Below are positions 38,346-50,892 of a stretch of DNA of 64,000 bases, piece by piece. A model generated the notes under the pieces. That model had not been told where the DNA came from. It ran no database searches and saw only the letters and a program-made list of their open reading frames with translations. The position numbers and the translations under genes were made by a program. Numbering within the stretch: position 1 is the stretch's first letter; every line of letters starts with the position of its first letter. Origin of the DNA: Terana coerulea (taxonomy: Eukaryota; Basidiomycota; Agaricomycetes; Polyporales; Phanerochaetaceae); NCBI GenBank assembly GCA_024811115.1, contig JAKOGH010000783.1, forward strand, positions 62,001 through 126,000. The letters run 5' to 3'.

Positions 38346-39978
38346 ATGTCAAAGCATGGCGCAACGACAGACGATGAGCTGAAAATTCACACGTATCTTC
38401 ATAATGTAGGACCCTTCGATGAACAGGGGGCCGTGATATGCTACACACACCAGCTCGTCGCTGATATCAGGACCAGTAATACTGAGAAAAATCCCGAAAG
38501 GTGAGTATTGGATCTTCACCCACCACAAACACCAGAACATATGATTGCATGATTTATGCTGACATTCAATGTATCAGAGAATTCTACTGCTGTGCTAAGA
38601 ACTTCAAAGATCGTGATCGCTGTAATTTCTTCAGTTGAGTAGTTGACTTCTGGCTATTGGTCTATTCAGTATTCACAAACACTACAGTATGGGCGGATGA
38701 GATAGAGCTATTAGATCGTTCAGGAAGGCTGTAGTGACGAGTCACTTCGTCAGTCGACTCCGTCAACGTGGTCGGCAATCCCGAGGCCGACATATGCCTC
38801 GCCCGGTACACCTCACAGCACCGCAGACACACGCATATATGCGGGTATTTCAGAAGTGTCCGACTCGAACAATCGTTTCTCCTCTGCGGGCTCCTCCTCC
38901 AAGGAGCTTTCCCCATTTCTTCCGTCGTCCCCGTGCCGTAGCAGCCCGCCCGCGTCAAGTTGGAGCTCATCTCAAGATGGACGTCTGCGGCACGGTAATT
39001 ATCCTGATACTCTACTCCTCTGTTTGACAAGTGTTCTCCCGCACTGTTGATGAGGTGTTCACGTAGCCTGTTCGTCAAGTTCAAGACCTCTCTTTCTGCC
39101 GTCAAGTCCGCCGACGCCGCTCCTCGTTGGACATGTGGACAGCGAAGATCACGACACTGGACATGCTCGCGATGGTGCCTTCTGGAAGCCATCTATGCGT
39201 ATACCTAGTCCCTCTGCTGCCTGCCGCCTTGACGAGCCCCATACGGCCGGTCCATCCAACCTGCTCCAGCGGCTCACTACCCCCTCTAGAATTGCATCCG
39301 CTACATCATCCGAGCACTCAGAACCAAATGAGCGTGCCTTCGCCTCGTCCATCCCTGGTACTGGAAACTTTGTTAGGCACAGGGAGCGTAAGGTTAGTGG
39401 TGGGCTGACGGAATTCCCCACAGCAAGCACGTCTCAAATGCTCGCTCTTCGCCCATACAGTTGCTGCACTCCAGGGAGTCAGGGTCTCCAACGAAGTGGA
39501 AAGGCAAGCACAAGGTCAATTCTGCAGGCAGCGTGGCGCAAACACGGGCGAGAGATACGAAACCAGTACGTTGGCAATCCGCAGCACCGTCTGCGACTGT
39601 TGCGACTGAACGGGCCATGTTTTCTTGCACGCTCTGTGCGATGACCAACTGCCCACACTCTGCGCTCAGCCCCATGCGGTCGCAGCATCTAACAGCACAC
39701 CATCTGCTGATGCAGCTGCTGCGCATCTGGAAGCTCTGAGCAGTCTGCCGCACTACATTCGTAAGCTTGAACGCAAGCAAGCCGCCTCTGAAAAGAATAT
39801 CCGCATGAAGATTAAGAGGATCGCCGAGCTCGGAAGAGCAGCTTCGTCGGTGAGCTCTGCGTCCTGTCTATCATGTGGCATACTTCACAGGACAGGGGAC
39901 GTACCCTCTAACCTGCTCATTCGCAGCCTGGAATCCGAAAACGCGCGACTCTTACAAGTCTTCGGCGCCACATGCTGA
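38346..39978 (+). CDS. GRF-type zinc-finger protein with disordered tail
   Basis: The first part, from ATG 38346, leads into a GRF zinc finger assembled over introns: ICYTHQLVADIRT, NTEKNPE joined to REFYCCAKNFKDRDRCNFF, then WADEIELL. GRF fingers bind single-stranded nucleic acid in DNA-repair and topoisomerase proteins. The usual first pair C-x-C reads C-Y-T-H here. Downstream exons encode a Ser/Pro-rich stretch (SSAGSSSKELSPFLPSSP), TPPTPLLVGHVDSEDHD, and a final basic coiled coil (LPHYIRKLERKQAASEK) ending at TGA 39978. Just after the finger, the frame hits TAG at 38734 while the adjoining frame (GCSDESLRQSTPSTWS) runs on; no intron fits, so a one-base indel is likely. Start codon and splice sites are inferred. 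Confidence 0.7.
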
Positions 39979-42101
39979 CTACCAGAGCTCCCCTGTCGTG
40001 TCTAATTGCCTCATCTTGCCCCATTTGTGCCCTGTAAAGTCTCCTTTACCCCTGCCCTCGATCAAGTACTGTGTATATGCTTAGAGATCACTCGTTCACA
40101 CGCGCCGTGAGACGTTTCCCCCATGCATAGCGCAGACACATTGTAACGGGCACCTTTGTAATGAATATCTCGTGCCCGACGACCACAGCGCCGGGGCCAT
40201 GCGCAAAGCTAGATTGTTGTGGTGTATGTCCTCGGTAGTCCCCGCCGACGGCGAGATAAACACTCGGAATGACGCGAAGAGCTCGAGCTTCCTGCGAGAA
40301 CCTGCAGGCGCAGTTTACACATTGCAGGTGACTCCCGAGGGCCCTGCGAGCAGGAGTGGACACGGATTCGTTCCAGCCACGCCGCGATAATTGTCGTTTG
40401 CAAATGCGTCACATCGACGCGCCTGGCGCGTCCAGAACTTTGAGCCTACTACATGACGGTGGCGTCCACCAGCGCCGCCTGGGAAGAGCGTGAGCGACCT
40501 GGGCCAGCGGGAAACAAGCTAGGGGAAGGGGCTGGAGCGCGTCCCGTCTGCGCGCACGCGCCGCCGCGGGGGCTGTAGAGGCCTGCACAACGCTGGGGCT
40601 GAGCGGCGCCGGCGGGCCCAGTCGTCGCTTCGGGCGGGATTCGTCAAATACCCAATTCAAAGCGACGCACCGCGCCCGGGGGCGACGTGTGAGCGGAAGA
40701 CGCGACTGCGACCGGGTCCGAGGGCGTGCCTGTCGTGCCGGGCCCAGCGCGCTCCGCACGCAACTGGGGGCCACGCAGACCGTCGCCGACCCTGCCTCGC
40801 TTGCGAGCTGCCGAGCAGCAGAGCGTCGGTAGCGATGGCCCAATAACCTTGAACGGACAGCTGAAGGCCGGAACAGGCCGCGCAAACGCGCTTCTGTGTG
40901 CCTTGACCGTTGGCCGTTACGAGAGGGATGGGAGCGAATTGCATCCTCGGTATATGTCGCCCAAGGTATGGATCAAGTTGTCTATCAGGGGCAATTGAGT
41001 CCACGAGGACATGGATTGGACAATTCCGCAAAATACTCACCAGGTCCGGGGGTGAGGCGGTACCCGTGGAAGCCGATGGGCCAATGGCAGGGCCGCTCGG
41101 TGCCCCTATCCAAGAGGCTGCGGTACGCGGTGCATACGCGGTTTCAAGTCTCGACATTGGCCAGTCCGCACCCGTTCACGATACAGCAGAGCAAGGGCCG
41201 ACAGTGTTTTACTCTGATGGAAACGCGCTGCTGAGCCGCCCCGTCTGTTGCTTCTAGCGAGTGAAGCAGAGCGATAGCTTGCCGCCTCGCTCAGTTGAGA
41301 GCGATCAGCGCACTATGCAAGATCGCTTGCTTTACGTCCACGGATGAAAAGAAGAAAATGCATCCTTCTCAGTAAATCTTCTTTTGCTTCCTGCAATGCT
41401 AGGAAGGTCCGCCCGACCGCAAACGCAGCCCGCCCTCTCTGATCAGGGGTAGGACCGGAACAGGCAAGTACGATCTACCACACGTAATGTGAAAATGCAC
41501 GAATGGGGTCTTGAGAAGAGCATACGGCGCACCACAGACGCCTGGCAGAATATACGAGCTTGATGGCCTGAGCGTAAGCTCCGACGAGGACAGCTATGGC
41601 AAGTCAGCACGGCAAGTTGCTTGACTGCGGTCAGCACTCATAGCGCTGTGTGACTGGCTCTTGCGCATGCAGGGAGTAGTGGAGCACGCACCTGGTAGCG
41701 ACCTCGCTAATCTCGTGGCCGGAAGTAAATCTAGAGGCTTTGTGGCGCTGGGCGCGGCTGCCAAATCGGGATCCCGATTGCGCACAGGCATGCCACCGTC
41801 ACCAGGCGAGCCAGCATTTCTATAGTATCCTAGGAGTAGCAACACAGCAATGGTACAATTGGGTATGTATCACAGACATCGCGGGCCTGGCAAACACGAC
41901 GCAGGTGCGGAAAAAATGGCGGTTCGTAAATGTACACGGCGGGACTTGCCTTCGAAACTTCCACGAAAAGAGACCAAAGATTGAGAAGCGTCCATGAGAC
42001 GGGGGATCGCTTGAGAACACGAGGCGCATGCGGATAAGCGGAAATGTCTGACGGCGCCGAAGGCAAAGGGGCACACATACGTGAAGGGACATCCGAGCAT
42101 G
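39979..42101. other. 2.1 kb GC-rich stretch without a secure gene
   Basis: Between the GRF gene (+) and the conserved unknown (-). Several open frames of 90-165 codons overlap on both strands, as expected of GC-rich non-coding DNA. The only motif-like item is a zinc-cluster-like Cys pattern at about 40722-40830 (see findings). No transposon protein is recognised. Confidence 0.45.
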
Positions 42102-43723
42102 CTAGCAGAACAGCGTCCGTAACCAGAGCTTCAGCCGGGTCCACAAGCTCCCCTTCCACCCGGCGTGCCGCGCCTGGCCGCCGACCCACATCGTGCCTGT
42201 CCCCACTCTGATCTCTGCGCGGCCGCCATGGGCGTCTCCCCGCGTCTTCCTCGTCACGCGGCCGGGCGTGCCCTGACACTGGGAACCGCGGGAGAGGGTT
42301 GCGGACGACGAAGGCGGGGAAGAGCTTGAGGAGCTCGAGGAGCTCGACATTCGGCAGGTCGGGTGCAATCCACGTTCGCATGTACCCGTCGGCGTCCAGG
42401 GATTCGAGGCTGGACGGTTGGCGGAAGGGGTCTGATGTCTCCGTCCTGGGAGTAGGCGGCAGAGACGGGTCATCGGCGGTGGAGGACCCAGAGGTGGAGA
42501 GTTGGCCCACTGTATTTGCTGAAGAGTAGGAAGCGGCGACGTGAGAGGAGGGCTGGGGGACGTGGGTATCCAAGAAAGGATCACTGGGCGCTCTGGGGCG
42601 CTTTGTCTGTGTGGTCGAGGATATCGGCGGGGGCTTGCTGGCGCGGCGGCCGGCGGAAAGATCAGATGGAAGGGGCGTCGACTGCGACCGAGAGTGAATA
42701 GGTGAGAGGGGCGAGAAGGGCGAGTACGGTGCAGTGCCGCTGCCAAGTGAGGGCGATCGCTTGACCGTCAAGGCTTCCTCGAAGCCGAGGACCTAGACGG
42801 CGCGGCGTAAGTAGTGGCCATCATCCGCTGAACGACGACACTTACTCCTTTCAGAACGTCGATGGCCTCCAGCATGAAGTCTTTGCCACTACGATGCCCG
42901 TGGGTTACTCCGGTGTCCCCACGAAATAAGCGTGAAGCACTCACGCCGACTCTTTGAACACTGCGTCATCTATTTCCCATTCAATCCTGTTACCCCCAGC
43001 GCCTCCAAGATGGTCTGGTACTACGGACAGACGCATGACGCCCCAGAGGCCTTCGAAGAATGGTTTCGTCCCCGGCATGCCCATCGTGCACCATGTCCTC
43101 ACAAACCGCTCAAACCGCTCCAGGCGCTCTTTGCGTGCGATGGGACCAAGTGGATCAGCTCTCGCATGGGGCATCAATGAACCCCCAGGAACAGTAGCCG
43201 CGAGATGCGCTTGATATTCTGCATTGCGGCGTGCGTTGACGCTGGCATGGTACGCTGTGCGTATGGAGGCCTGCAGACGCGAGAACGGGGCGCGGTGGGA
43301 GGAGGGCAGGGTAGCCATGGTCTGGGTCATGGCCCGTCCGGCGTCATCGTCCTGATCGAAATACCTACAAGGTGTCAGTGTCGCTCTGGAGAACAGGCGG
43401 GACAGAGGGATGTACCATGCACGGCACAGGTCTGCGAACTTCTCCAGATCGCGTTCGAGGGGGCGGGACGGCGTGGGCGCTCTGCCGCCGGGCGGAGGCG
43501 TCATCCTGCTGCGGGATGCGCGAGACTGGCTTCGGCCTGTGGGCGAGATGGGGTAGTTGGAATATGTCGGCGAGGTCGGCGAGGTAGGCTTCAGTTCGTG
43601 AAGCAGTGATTTGCGGTTCTCTCCGGGGCTTCCAATCGCATACGGTGCTGGAGAGGTAGATCTGATAGGTATAGGAGGCGGTCGAGCCCGCGGTGTCTCC
43701 AGTCGGTACGACGAGGCAGCCAT
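42102..43723 (-). CDS. conserved fungal protein of unknown function
   Basis: From ATG 43723 (MAASSYRLETPRARPPP): a Pro/Ser-rich N-terminus of about 95 residues, then a conserved helical core (LEKFADLCRAWY joined to YFDQDDDAGRAMTQTM, FSRLQASIRTAYHASVNARR, GGSLMPHARADP, RFERFVRTWCTMGMPGTKPF, FEGLWGVMRLSV, EWEIDDAVFKESA). A disordered Ser/Pro region follows, then NVELLELLKLFPAFVVRN. A final short intron (GTGACG..GCGCAG, 47 nt) joins HARP to QIRVGTGTMWVG and the tryptophan-rich end WKGSLWTRLKLWLR, TAG at 42102. I recognise it as conserved in basidiomycetes but know no function. The basic amphipathic end could bind membranes; that is inference. Confidence 0.72.
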
Positions 43724-44683
43724 TGTTATATATATCAAGAGATTGGGCTGTTGCAAGAACGCAGAGGGCGCAGCAGGCAGGCTTGTGCTCGGCGATAGCC
43801 AGAGGGCGGTGTCCAGAAAACGAGCACGAGGGCTCGCGAGCGGCCAGAAGGAATGACAAGAGAGGAGGCTGCGGGCGACGTTGGCCAAAGCAACGTCGAG
43901 CGGAGGTGGCACACGGGCGGGCGGCGGTCGTCAGCCTGGGCGGGGTCACAGACGGCGAGCAAGCGAGTCTGAGGTCGTCGCTTGCAGGCAAACCGGCGCC
44001 GTGCTGCACGCCTCGTCCAAGCCGAACCTGGCGCTTCCCCGCCGGCGCCACCCCTTTCCCATAATGGCATCTCGCCACGTGTTGACCTCAGGGGAGGCAG
44101 CTGCTTTGCCGGTCGAGGTTCTAATAGTAACTTCTCCGTGCCTCAATGCTATTTGAGGCAATTTCGCGGGCAAGCACAGAACGACTCGAGGAACCGTGAA
44201 CGTTCGTCAGCTTGGTCGAAGGAGGTGGCCCGTCGTGAACACTGCGCAGCGGTTTTAACATGGTGCGTCGGACGTGAAAGCCGCAGAATCTCACTGCTCA
44301 CTGGCGGAAACGCAGTTCCCGGCGTGGAGGGCAGCGGTCTCACCGCGCGCAGGGAACATCCTGCTCAGAACAGCGGGCCCCTCTCCCACCTCGCCCTACG
44401 CCCAACAAGTTCTCTGATTCAGCCGGCACGCGTGCCAAGGGCTGCAGCGCATCACATGCGGCGAGCAGCACAGACGTATGCCAGGGTTTTCCACGATGCG
44501 ATGCGTTTGGAACACGGGAGTGCCCAGGACCATGAGAGGTAGGAGGGGCCGTGGCCGTGCTGGAGGAACGCTATACGTACTCAATACACTAGGATTTACC
44601 GTTCATGGGAACCCTCGCTGCAATTTGGGCCGTTAAATACGGCGAGTCGGACGGCTCTGGAGGGCTTGCGGCCCCTCTCGACG
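43724..44683. other. divergent promoter region
   Basis: 960 bases between the conserved unknown (-) and glyoxal oxidase (+). A run TATATATATC-like element at 43727-43736 lies very close to the minus-strand start. No gene recognised. Confidence 0.45.
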
Positions 44684-46621
44684 ATGTTGTCGCACTTGGC
44701 TACCCTCTCTCTCCTCGCGGGCCTCGCCGTTGGCGCACCCGCGGCCAGCGATGCCCCGCAATGGCGCTTCGACCTCAAGCCGAACCTGTCCGGGATCGTC
44801 GCGCTCGAGTCCATCGTGGTCAACAAGTCCCTGGTGGTGATGTTTGACCGTGCGACCGGCGACCAGCCGCTCAAGGTCAACGGCCACTCGGCCTGGGGTG
44901 CGCTCTGGGACCTCGACACGAGCACCGTCCGACCGCTCAACGTGTTGACCGACTCCTTCTGCGCGAGTGGTGCGTTGTTGAGTAACGGCACGATGGTCAG
45001 TCGCGCCAAGCCCTTCCACGGTCATGTAAAGTTCACTTGACGTATCCTGTCCGCAGGTGAGCATGGGAGGCACCCCTGGCGGCAGCAGCAGCGATATCGC
45101 AGCACCCCCGGTAATCAAGCCATCCGTATTTTTGAGCCCTGCGCGTCCCCATCTGGCGCGGGCTGTACGTTGTTCGAGGACCCTGCGACCGTTCACCTCC
45201 TTGAGGAGCGGTGGTATCCCTCGTCGATCCGCATCTTCGACGGCAGCCTGATGATCATTGGCGGGTCCCACGTCCTCACGCCGTTCTACAACGTCGACCC
45301 CGCCAATTCGTTTGAGTTTTTCCCCAGGAAGGAGAACGCGCCGCGGCCGTCCGCGTTCCTGGCTCGCGCCCTGCCCGCCAATCTCTTCCCTCGGTGCGTA
45401 GCTTGGTATTCGCTCATGCAACGGTCACTCAAGGTCTGCGGCTCCGTAGCGGGTTTGCGCTCCCGGACGGCACGGTCTTCATCGTGGCGAACAACCAGTC
45501 GATCATTTACGACATTGAGAAGAACACCGAGACGATCCTCCCGGACATTCCCAACGGGGTGCGCGTCACCAACCCGATCGACGGCAGCGCCATCCTGCTG
45601 CCGCTCTCGCCGCCCAACTTCGAGCCCGAGGTGCTCGTCTGCGGCGGCTCGACGGCAGACACGACGAAGCCGTCCACCAGCCTGTCCTCGCAGCAGCCCG
45701 CGACGAGCCAGTGCAGCCGCATCAAGCTCACGCCGGCAGGCATCAAGGCAGGCTGGCAGGTCGAGCACATGCTCGAGGGCCGCACGATGCCTGAGCTCGT
45801 CCACATCCCGAACGGCCAGGTCCTCATCACCAACGGCGCAGGCACCGGCTTCGCCGCGATCAACGCCGTCGCGGACCCCGTCGGGAACTCGAACGCGGAC
45901 CACCCCGTGCTCACGCCGTCGCTGTACACGCCCGACGCGCCGCTCGGGCGGCGCATCAGCAACGCAGGCATGCCGACGACGGACATCCCGCGCATGTACC
46001 ACTCGAGCGTGACCCTCACCCAGCAGGGCAACTTCCTCCTCGGCGGCAACAACCCGAACCCGAACTTCACGGCGCCGGGCACGCCAGGCATCAAGTTCCC
46101 GAGCGAGCTCCGGATCGAGACGCTCGACCCGCCGTTCATGCAGATGGCCCGGCCTGCGCTTTCCACGCTCCCTGGGAACCTGCGCTTCGGGCAGACGGTG
46201 ACCGTGCCCATCACCGTGCCCGGCGGCCTCCAGACGAGCAAAGTCCAAGGTGCGCCGCCCCATATCGCCTTGCTAATATGCTGCCAATATGCGTGCTGAT
46301 TTATTGTGCGTCGGGGGCGCAGTCGCGCTCATGGACCTCGGCTTCTCGAGCCACGCCTTCCACTCGAGCGCGCGGCTCGTGTTCATGGAGGCGAGCATCA
46401 ACAAGGCCCGCACCGCGCTCACGTTCACGACCCCGCCCAACGGGAGAGTGTTCCCCCAGGCCCGGCGGTCGTCTTCCTCACGGTGCGAAACGCGTTTTGC
46501 TGCTGGTGTCGGGCCAGCCAATCAGTCGCTGACGGTTTGGGCCATGTTGCAGATCGACGACGTGACAAGCGTGGGTGAGCGGGTTATGATGGGCAGCGGT
46601 CGCTCGCCGCCGACGTTGGAG
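44684..46621 (+). CDS. glyoxal oxidase (copper radical oxidase), frame broken twice
   Basis: Secreted copper radical oxidase that makes hydrogen peroxide for lignin-degrading peroxidases. ATG 44684 starts a signal peptide ([19 protein letters not shown]). The active-site Cys lies in DSFCASG and the matching Tyr in [10 protein letters not shown], forming the Cys-Tyr cofactor; copper ligands are Tyr-His in RMYHSSVTL and His in [12 protein letters not shown]. Kelch-like repeats run between, and the C-terminus has the DUF1929 beta domain ([14 protein letters not shown]). Two breaks are seen. After DIAAP the frame must shift by one base at the C-run 45105-45109 to reach [11 protein letters not shown], and again at 46453-46457 between GRVFP and PGPAVVFLT. 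Each would be cured by one more C. Otherwise four introns fit well. It is either mis-sequenced or a young pseudogene. Confidence 0.92.
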
Positions 46622-49600
46622 TGAGAGGCCTCTTGGCTCCGGATCACTGGCGTTGGGGCGGTGGCGCTCCGCAGACAGTCCTTGACATCGAGACAATGTA
46701 TGACTAGGTGACGACAAACGGAACAAGCTTTCTGCATTTGCATTGCGGTGGCGCACGCACTAAGGAGTATGTTTACGCTGGTGACAGGACGCGACGTCGA
46801 CGAAACGTAGCAACAGCGCCACTTGTGTCCTCGATGCAAGGTTGTTTTTGACGCGGTTTTCAAGTTGAAACCACTGCGCGAATGATCACTGAGACCCGAA
46901 CGGCGTCGGTGGTGCGTGCGCATGCGGCTTAGGCTGTACGCAGTTTAGAGCCGACAGGTCGTTGTTGGCCGCATCGCGAGCCTGAGCTCGGCTAAAATGC
47001 GAAAGCCCGACTCGAGTCATGGCAAGTGCACAATTACTGTAATCCTCGTTCGCCGACATAGCGGCAATGGCTGCCGCCTTGCGCACTTCAGTTCGTGTTT
47101 CAATGGCAGAAACGCAAAGCGGCAAGTCCGGACTGCCTTCCATGCTCCCTCCACCGGGTACGTAAACGAGCAAGGGTCGCGATATAACCTTGATGGGTCG
47201 CAGTACACACTTGCTTCGCCGTCCTATTGTTTTAGAGCCTGGGGCTGCCGTATTGGAGCGCACACTCCGCGGCGGCGGACCCCACCAATAGTATTAATAA
47301 GCTTGCGTATTGGCAATGCGTAGCCGTGCCGAGTATGGCGCGCCCCACCCTAATCCTCCGTCCGTAACTCTCGGGTTGCCGAGGCGATGCGCAAGCGGCG
47401 CGCTCTCGACTACGCATCACCGCCATCGGGTCGACGCGTAGCGGCACCACCAGCGCAGTACTCTTGCAGTCGGCGCCTTCCCGTAAACCAATGCGCGCAG
47501 GGACGTCGGGCGAGCGGGCCAGTTCGCCTTTCTGCGTCCGCGGCGACGTACGCGCCACGTAAGGCGCGCGCGTCGATTCATGGTTCACCCAGGCGACCTC
47601 CATGGCTGGTCCAGCAGGGCTGTGGATGAACGCAGCGGTCCGGGGCTGCCACTGCCCCAGAGTGTGTCCAGAACGCCGCGAAGCGCGAGCCTATGTAATG
47701 GCGATCCGGGCATAACAGCCGTAGCTTCTTGCGCGTCGGCTGGCCCTGAGGCGCTGAATATTGGCGGCGGCGGGGGGCGCGACGTGGACGACGGTTCTTG
47801 CGTACGCTTGCTGCAGAGGCAGCTGAGGCTGAACCGCACGGAGTGGCGAAGGCCTTCCGCGGCGCCCGCATCCATGATCGAGCTTCCGTCCGCAGCTGCG
47901 AGGCCTGCAGGGTCCGAACTCTATCATGCAAGCAAGCTCTATCTGCTCGTCAGTTGACAGCCTGGCCATCAGCCACGCCGTCCCGGCACGATGAGTCAGG
48001 CTCCCTGAGTCCCCTTTCGTCCAGCCCACGCCCCACGTGGCGCGTCCAGCTGGCTCAGCGCGAGCTGTAGAACAGGCTGCGTGCGCGGTCACCAGACCGG
48101 CCGCCACTGTCAGGCATGCGGGCGGCGCAGGGCGCGCCGCGGCAGAGTGCCGCTGTCAAGCTGTCGAACGCGGCGCCCAGGGCAGGCGGCGGCGTCGGCG
48201 GCCTGTCCTCACGCGCCGACGCGCCCGTGCCGCGCAACAGCGCGATATGAATGTGCGCGCCCGGCGGCGCAGGCGGTGGCGCCACCCTATCTGGGATCGC
48301 GCGCGAGGCCGGCGGCGGCGAAGCGACAGCCACAATGCTGCTGACGACCATTCGCGGGAACCGGTCGGGGCGAGCGCACTAACCCGCGAAAGGGGGGCCA
48401 CCCCGGCGTCATGGCGTGCCTGACTTCGAGGATGCTGACTTGGCGCGTTCGTGCGTTGGACCCTGCTTGCTCGCCTTCGTCGAGCGCCGCCGGAGAACAC
48501 CGATCTCACATCTGTCCTCCGCATATTGAGTTGTATACAAGGTCGGCCTACAGCCCTGGGGGTGATATCAGACTGCCCGCCGAGGTCTGATAGACACGAA
48601 AGGAACATACCGGCACCAGAGGGCCCTGCCAGAGGTGGCGCGCAGTGGAGGATACGTAAGCCCAGCGCAGGGAGAACGCAGAGCGTTTTCTATGCGTAGG
48701 GCGTACTGCAGCCACCATTCAGCACCGTCCAATGACACGGTAGTGGTGCCGCGATCATCCTTCCGTAGAATCAAGCATTGTAAAACCCAAATGTCCATCC
48801 AAGCCAATGACAGCGCCGTGTGGTCGCGGCGGGCGCTGCATTCTTCGGCCTTCCGTCGTTCCCTGCGCCCGGGAGGGCAGCCCGCCAATAGATTGACCGT
48901 CGACATAGCCTATCGACACAATCGCGGGGTGAGCTAGAAGGGCATCAACCACGCGATGCGAATCAGACCGTGTCGGCGCGCTCCTACGCGTTCTCACCTC
49001 AAAGCGTGCCTGCTCGAAGCACGGTTGCTGCGGGGCAGGGAACGTCTGCCTCGAAGCGGACACTGGTGATCTTGACGACGACGAGGGGCCCCTAGCGTTA
49101 CTGCTACACAGCGTGGATCTGGGAACGCATTGCGCGCACCCCTGCATCCCAGAGGCGCTGTCGCCGACACATCGTGAAGTCACCGCTGTCAGCGTGCCAC
49201 GAGATGAATAAGATAGCCCCCTCCCCATTTCAGCCTGGGAGCAGGCACGCACCCCATCCGAGCCTGGCGTTGGCTCCCGGGGAGGGCACCGCAGCAGAGC
49301 TTCTGCGGCAAGCAAGAAGGCCGGGCGACCGAGCAATAAGTGCCATATGGACAATAGACCCCGATCCCGTGGGGGCGTCCGGGCGAGCCCGAGAAGTCAC
49401 TGGAAGAAGGACGGTGGCAGCGACGGATGCACTCACTCAATAATCGCTGCCCAGAGTCAATGCGCAGAAGCGTCCGCGAACAAGCCTGGTCAATGACAGC
49501 ATGTGACACATGCAACAGACAGAGGGGTTCGGATGAACTCACTGTGGGGAATCTGGGGCGCGGCGATGAATAGGCATCCCGTCGCCAGCGCAGAGGGCGG

Positions 49601-50892
49601 CAGAGGCGAGGCACTCTCTGCGGCGAGCAACCTCCGAACAGGCGGGCGCGTCGGCGGTGTTCCTTGGCTGCTGCAGCGGTCGGCTATGGACGAGCAGCAC
49701 CGCAGGTAGTATGCCGGTGACAGCGAGGCGCGTCGCAGGCGAAGATGCATCAATGGCGAGCGTTTTCCGACAGCCCAGGAAAGCTTGATCTATTGGGCGA
49801 GGCACAGCCCAAATATCAAAGATGGCCTGCGGATTCTAGAAGTGAGCAATGCGGCAGGCGAGGGGGATGGAAGAGGACGATGTGCAGTGACAGAGTCCGC
49901 GGGCAGGATAACGTCAACGGACTGGGTCCAAGCCCTGCTACCGTCGAGGCTGAGGCCCAATCGGCAGAGGGTGTGCCAGGCTCGGGACGGAGGGCGAATG
50001 AGAAAAGACGACAGGTGATAGCGTGGAAGCTGATCCACGGCGAGGGAGGGGGAGAAGGCCTGCGTAGATTCATGCACAAGTCGTGTCTGCGCCGGGAAAC
50101 ATACACCCACGACCTGGATCTGAGTGAGATACTGCGTTCCGACGGATGGGTACAGATGCAATCGGCCGGGGGTGATTGATGGAAACGCTGTTTACTCCTC
50201 AGAGCTGGCAGAGTTTGAATTGTGAGAGCGCTGCGACCAGGCTCGCTTTCCGCGAACGGACACGGCCCTAGTCCTGGGTCGTATAAAGGTGAGTGGTGGG
50301 AGTGCAGGCGAGGAACGACACACACACACACCGCGTATTGTCAACCGACTGCGCATTTCCTCTGCCTTGCGACCAGGCACACACCCCGTCGCACACGACC
50401 CGCCGCGCACACAGACGCCCTCGCTCTCGAGGAGCACGTCGGCCGCTGCAGCATCCTCGACGTCGAATGTATGTCTGCTTATTCGACTGAATGCTGGCCT
50501 ACAGCTTACGAGTCTTCTTCCTCGCAACGCCTGGACTTCCTGACCGCCGGATGCCGTACAGCAGATATATAGTATTAGACAACCGTCAGGTGTCTTGATA
50601 GCAGGAAGCTCGTCGGAATATTCGACCATGGCGCAAGCGTCCCCTTCCGTCAACTCGCCCGCCTACTCGTCCTGGATGCCCCTTTCGGCAAACGCCGGCG
50701 CCGAACGCCGATCAATTGGTGAGTGTATAGAATGATCGTAACAGCAGCTGCAGGGCTCTCTCCCTTCCTCGCTGCGGCACCCCGCCTTTCCTTCAAATAC
50801 ACCTATCTCTCGTTCGAACATCACGCTGACCCCGACGCTGCGCCAGACATCCTCAAACCCCCTCCGCTCCCCGCAGCGCGCGGCATCGCAGC
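46622..50892. other. 4.3 kb gene-free GC-rich block upstream of the CSL gene
   Basis: The longest stretch without a secure gene. Many overlapping open frames occur on both strands, especially at 47.6-49.6 kb, with no family motif or consistent third-position pattern. A CA microsatellite lies at 50318-50333. An ATG at 50629 opens MAQASPSVNSPAYSSWM and ends in a good donor (GTGAGT), so a non-joined or 5' exon of the CSL gene may start here. The rest may be promoter, long leader or a non-coding transcript. Confidence 0.45.

Noticed and set aside
45286..46263. Long minus-strand open frame opposite glyoxal oxidase, rich in Arg and His
   Set aside because: It is the shadow of a GC-rich exon; composition is typical of antisense frames and the sense strand carries all catalytic motifs.
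47580..49620. Overlapping 90-200 codon open frames considered as a gene cluster or transposon remnant
   Set aside because: No reverse transcriptase, transposase, integrase or helicase motif, no terminal repeats, and open frames on both strands are expected at this GC content.
50318..50333. CA dinucleotide run
   Set aside because: Short ordinary microsatellite, no sign of function.
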